From positions 434,001 to 498,000 of the forward strand of contig JACONQ010000009.1 in NCBI GenBank assembly GCA_014281115.1: DNA of 64,000 bases. The letters run 5' to 3'. Within the stretch, counting starts at the first letter, position 1. Each line of letters begins with the position of its first letter. Origin of the DNA: Laburnicola sp. R22_1 (lineage: Eukaryota > Ascomycota > Dothideomycetes > Pleosporales > Didymosphaeriaceae). Below, in pieces: positions 59,805 through 64,000 of this stretch. A program made the translations under genes and the position numbers. The notes under the pieces are model-generated. The model had not been told where the DNA came from. It saw only the letters and a list, made by a program, of their open reading frames with translations, and searched no databases.

Positions 59805-62576
59805 TAAGTTGCTGCTTAACAGCCCTTTAAGTAATAATATCCTCTCCCTCTGCCTTTAATAGGGTGCCTTACTTCTAGATTCGCTTCTTTTTGCGATTCT
59901 TGCGCGTTGTAGTGGCCTTGTTTGCTTTCTTAAGGCTTAAGATTCGCTTGCCTATAAGCGCCATTTAATGCATTACTTTAGAAGAGCCTCTTTCTAGCTA
60001 ATTAAGCCTCTTAATAATAGAAGCAGGTGACGAGCTCTTATGCGCGCAAATCCGCTCGCGAATTAACGTTGATTGAGCCTCTAGTTCGCGCACATTGCTA
60101 GGTGTTTTGGCCTCCTACACAGCCTCTAGTAGGGTTGCTGGCGACGGCGTCCTTAGCTTAACATTAAGCTTTAAGATTACTACCTCTAGATTGTGTAGGG
60201 CTAGTCTAGCGCCCTAAAAGCTTGCGCAGATATTCTTCTTTGTAATTAACTAGTTGTAGGCGGCGCGGAAGGCAGGTAGAAACTTAAGCTTAGTGATATA
60301 GTTGATATGGTTGCGTATTAGGCTCGACACTTAGCACCCGTACGCCCGCTTTAATAGCGAGAAACAGCCAATGTCTACCGGCTGTAGGAGGTGCGACAAA
60401 TGTGGCGGCATACAGATAGTATAGATATTGTTATCCTTGCAGATTCCTTAGAATTTAAGCGACTTGTGGCTCTTATAGCTGTTAAGTATAAGCAGCTAGT
60501 GCGCGCCTACTCTACGCGCTGCTATATGCTTAATAAAGTGCTGTAACCAGGCAATACTAAGCTTATTAGTAGTCTAACTATTATCGCTAAGCCTAATAGT
60601 CTAGTTGCCTGGTATATCCTTGCCCTTATACTAGGCAGAGAGGTGATACTAGCCAGCGAAAATGACAAAGGGCGGGATTACCCACCTAGTAGTGTTAATT
60701 CTATAGATTACTGTGACCTATTCGCAATTGTCTAGCTAGATTGCTTTTGGCCAGCTACGTCTCTCTAATTCTGTAATAACTAGCTAGGAGGATATCTTGT
60801 CTATTAGAAAGCCAGTCTTATTAAAGTTAAAGGTGTTCTTATTATAAATACCGTAGGTGGCCTTTGTACGCGCTACGAGGTTAAACCAGCGTTATATAGC
60901 TTCTAGATCCTTGTAGAGCGCTCTCTAGTAGTCGTACGATCGATTAAACCGCGTAGTAAGGCTGTCTGTTCGCTTAACAAAGTTTCTAGGCTACTGTTAA
61001 CCGACCTAGCCACTACCGCGCTCAGCGAGCAACTTATCCGCCATATTCCGCACAGCTTCTAGAGTAGGCGCAAACCCTCGCGAATCTAGATCAAGTATAT
61101 ACTCGATAATCACCTCCTCTTCTAGCTTGGTAAGCTTTCTTAAGTTGGGCTAGCAATCGCGTCGCGCAGGCTTTCTGGCGCGTCGGTCACGCAGCGTTAA
61201 TTAGGAGATATTATAAGCCCGTACAGCCTCTTGTATAGTCTAAATTTGGTTCTAATTAATAGCTAGGATTGTAAGGTAGATATCTGCTTTATTATAGGAC
61301 AATTAAGTAGAAGTTAGTTGAGCCATTATAGTTTGTAGGTGACGCGTTATAGAAAGTTAACGAGGTAGGCGACTCGCTTATAAGGGCGACTCGCTTATAA
61401 TCTAGGTTACCCTACTAGATACACTATAGTAAGCCAGTACTCTAAGTAATACCCTTAAGTTTAGATTCTAATTAAAGCTTATACGCAACTCTTTTATTTA
61501 GTCTCTACCTAATACTAAATTTATCTACTTACAGCTTATAAAAGGTACTAAACTTATGCTCTACTATAGTGTACTTTAAGAGACCTATATTAAGAAACTT
61601 AAAAAGTAAATTAAGGTTCTAATAAAGTGAAAAACGTATAAAAGAAAGCGTATTTAGAAAGGTAGAACGCTAGGCTTTGCTTAGGGAGCAGATTTAGGAG
61701 TAGAAAGCTCTTTTATTAGGATAAAGTTATTAAAAAGGGCGCGAGGTAGTAGTAAGGGAGAGGCAGGTTCCTTAACACAACACCGCTATAGGAGGTGCAG
61801 AGAGCCTAGGCATAACGTAAGAATCTATTAGATAGATAAAGTAATAGAGAAGGAGTTAGATATTACCTTTAGTAGCTTATTTTTAGATAGTGTTAATAGT
61901 AAATTAAAGTGATTTTATTATAGGTTACTATAAGGCTAAAAATAATAAGTTAACTTTATTATGCAATAGTACGCACTTAGTAACTAAAGATTAGATAAAG
62001 TACTACTTAAGATATAGTATGCTTTACTACAAATTATAATAAGTATACTATATATTACCTACGTATAGTATAGTAGATAATATATTATATATTATAGGAG
62101 TCTTATTATAAGTTTATACTACTAAGAAAGACTCCTTAGCTTTATACAGCTGCTACAGCCGCGTAAAGAGGCTATATAACATAAAAAGTAGATTAAATAG
62201 TAACTTAGTATATTATAAGTTATAGTAGGTTATTATGAGTTACTATAAAGTACTATTAGTGGTGTTCTATAATAAGTTATAAGAGACCTCGAAGTTGCTA
62301 AGAAAAACTATTTAGCGGACTAATCTATTCGGGCTACTAATAGAATATGTTAACTTATTACTATATTTTATTATATAGGTGCCCTATATATAACTATTAG
62401 TTCTTACTAACCTTACTATATCTATGCTTATAACACTTACCTTCCTCTTAAGGTTATTATTCTAATACTCCTATTCTTACTATACTACTTAGGGTTTTCT
62501 AAGTATAAATGTGCGCTCTATCCTATTTATAAGTATTAACTATTCCCCCCATCCTTTTAATAGACTTAGTTCACGT

Positions 62577-62619
62577 TATTATTTTGTTGTTATTATTGTT
62601 ATTATTATTGTTACTAGTA
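62577..62619 (+). repeat. TTA/TTG microsatellite
   Basis: Degenerate trinucleotide run attattttgttgttattatt continuing to gttactag. Confidence 0.75.
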
Positions 62620-63116
62620 TATCTATATAGTTTTATATAGCAAGTAGGTAGAGGTACTAGTGTATATACATCTTATTATTATTCTCTTTAATAGTAGTTA
62701 ACTACGCATAGTAATATATAGCGAGATTATAGTTATTCTAAAGGTGCTTTTTTAGTAGGCGAAGGTTCTAGAACCCTACTGCGTATGCTGCGTACGCTAG
62801 ACTATTATGTAATTGCTTATATAGTAGCCATAGGCTAACCTTTTTAAGCTAGACAATCTAGAGATCTATCCTTCCTACCTAGCGCAGATCTAGCAAGCCT
62901 TTTAGATACCATATATCCATTTCTTTAAATATAGCTCTTAGCGTCTTAGCATATTGTAGTATCGCCGCTTTGTTAATTTATATATACTTCGGTGCTATGG
63001 ACGCAAGGGCGAGGCGCGTTAACTTCTAAAGCAATTCTAATATAGTAGAGGGAGGAGGTAGAGAATGCAATAAGTAAGTGTTACTAGGTATTTAAACTTA
63101 TAGTGCAGACTTATAG

Positions 63117-63300
63117 GAAGCTAGTTAATAGTTAATAGTTTTGCCTATAGTAACGCGTTATATATACTTATAGCTTATAAGTCTAAAGTGGTTACTAATA
63201 TATGCACGGGCATAGTACACTAAAATAATATTACGTGATTAATAACTAAGCGTATGCGATATGGCCGGCTAACGTCCCTCTTAGTAAGAATAGCCTAATA
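63117..63300 (+). repeat. Dispersed repeat, copy 2
   Basis: Similar, same-orientation copy of about 15411-15616, starting ggaagctagttaatagttaa and ending with ggccggctaacgtccct; a few small deletions distinguish it. Confidence 0.6.
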
Positions 63301-64000
63301 AAAATGAATAAAAAATAAGTATTAACTACGCTTAATCTTTTATTTTTATTCTATATTCTAATAATACCTAGGTATCCTTTTATGCTAACTTATAACTATC
63401 TTTATCTTATAGCTAAGATTGCTTACAGCGGCATATCTATACCTATTCTTTATAATTATTATTTTCTTTAGGGCCTTACTTGCCTAGCTATAGCTATTTT
63501 TTCTTTTCTTTATTATTCTAAGTGCATACGCCTTAGACGTCTCTGCACTAACCTATTCTCAAAGTCCCTTAACTAGACTTAGGGGGGGTACTTATAAAAT
63601 GTAGAAAAAATAAAAAGGCTCTCTTAGCTATCCTTATATAGCTCCTATAGAATAAGAAGATACTATAGTAGACTAAGGAACGTACTTATAAAAAGGCTAT
63701 CTATCTAGCATTAGAAATAGAAGCTACTAGAAAACTTAATAATCTCTTAGTTAATTATCCTAGTGCTAATATCTTAGTAGGGTTTTCGCTCTTATTATAG
63801 ACTTTACTTAATACTATTAAGTAGTTTTCTAGTAGTCTACTATCTCTCCTAGATATAGTTTCTACGTCTTCTAGTAATACTACTTTACTATCTACTAGCA
63901 CTCTACTATATTTCTAATAGATTCTTACGTGTCTTAGCTAGTAGGCTATTTTTTTATTTAACTAAGTACTTCTACTAATATCTAAACTTCTATAAGTCTT

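Larger units (their letters stand above)
57500..61326 (-). pseudogene. Fot1/pogo transposase relic, copy E2, split by F
   Basis: Minus strand, ATG at 61326. Readable order: N-terminal HTH (EAVRAYNIS), CENP-B-like domain with LDSREGFAP, first catalytic region YGIYNKNTFNFNKTGF (about 60800-60850, normally FNFDETGF), central DDE segments, then after F the C-terminal zinc knuckle RCGRCRETGHNLQTC (about 57555-57600). Interrupted by TAG/TAA and by F at the TA 57670-57671. Confidence 0.82.
57420..61407 (-). mobile_element. Fot1/pogo element, family 2, copy E2, interrupted by F
   Basis: TA at 57418-57419 and 61408-61409. Ends match E1 (A-T/C-CTAGATTATAAGCGAGTC). 3988 bp with F, 1853 bp without F and one TA; this is exactly 24 bp longer than E1, explained by one internal 24-bp difference (about 60834-60858). 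Mild to moderate RIP. Confidence 0.9.
56230..61912 (+). pseudogene. Fot1/pogo transposase relic, copy D, split by E2
   Basis: ATG at 56230, TGA at 61910-61912, interrupted at the TA at 57418-57419 by E2. In copy A the same place reads CTTAGGGTACCCTACTAG without insertion, proving the empty site. Frame cut by many TAG/TAA and small deletions. Confidence 0.82.
56150..62350 (+). mobile_element. Fot1/pogo element, family 1, copy D, interrupted by E2
   Basis: TA duplications at 56148-56149 and 62351-62352. Left part 56150-57419, right part 61410-62350; without E2 it is 2211 bp. Strongly RIP-mutated. Lies 31 bp from C in the opposite orientation. Confidence 0.88.
5186..64000. other. AT-rich RIP-mutated transposon compartment
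   Basis: From about 5185 the dinucleotides CA and TG become rare while TA is very frequent, on both strands. Frames of recognisable transposon proteins are cut by TAG/TAA where sister copies keep CAG, CAA or TGG, and conserved Asp, Gly and His codons change by G-to-A or C-to-T. This is the signature of repeat-induced point mutation, a premeiotic process of ascomycetes acting on duplicated DNA. Exceptions inside the block are element F, a 288-bp island at 51992-52279, and milder stretches of A, B and E. Confidence 0.93.
62353..64000. other. Unclassified AT-rich right end
   Basis: No gene recognised. Contains a TTA/TTG-type microsatellite (62577-62619), a dispersed repeat shared with about 15411-15616, and a G-run (63573-63579) that resembles a polypurine tract but has no matching LTR in the window. 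Frames are cut by frequent TAG/TAA. Confidence 0.4.

Noticed and set aside
63573..63579. G-run as the polypurine tract of a fourth LTR element
   Set aside because: No LTR pair, reverse transcriptase or integrase trace was found on either side within the window.

Overview
The window looks like DNA of a filamentous ascomycete (Pezizomycotina). It has short introns with GT...AG ends and CTAAC-like branch sites, an S28 secreted peptidase, a NIS1-like effector, and Fot1/pogo, PIF/Harbinger and chromodomain Gypsy transposons. A very long AT-rich block carries the mark of repeat-induced point mutation (RIP: CpA to TpA on both strands). I cannot name the species.

Bases 1 to about 5185 are an ordinary gene-bearing margin of balanced composition. 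They hold the 5' part of a BuGZ/ZNF207-type zinc-finger gene (minus strand, running off the left edge), a complete four-exon secreted S28 serine peptidase gene (plus), and a one-exon NIS1-like secreted effector gene (minus). The effector is the last intact host gene before the composition drops.

Bases 5186 to 64000 are a nested transposon graveyard. CA and TG are scarce, and reading frames are cut by TAG/TAA where related copies keep CAG, CAA or TGG. In order: a PIF/Harbinger relic (5450-8953); a DUF3435 tyrosine-recombinase-like gene relic (9521-14260) split by pogo copy A (9624-11837); a complete Gypsy chromovirus with 193-bp LTRs (17218-25336, 'I'); pogo copy B (26709-28922); an unclassified block with a minisatellite and an AT-motif array (28925-35986); a second Gypsy ('G', 35987-53260). 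G contains a third Gypsy ('H', 40445-50599), which contains a second pogo family ('E1', 47977-49805). Beyond G lie the other side of the unclassified block, pogo copies C (53907-56118, reversed) and D (56150-62350), and an unclassified right end. D contains E2 (57420-61407), and E2 contains F (57672-59804). F is almost free of RIP and still encodes the DNA-binding and catalytic parts of a Fot1/pogo transposase.

Target-site duplications and reciprocal empty-site alignments give a relative order of insertion: DUF3435 gene before A; G before H before E1; D before E2 before F. All three Gypsy elements keep traces of a C-terminal chromodomain, which fits preferential insertion into existing heterochromatin. 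The only functional coding capacity I can support is in the first 4.8 kb and in element F.
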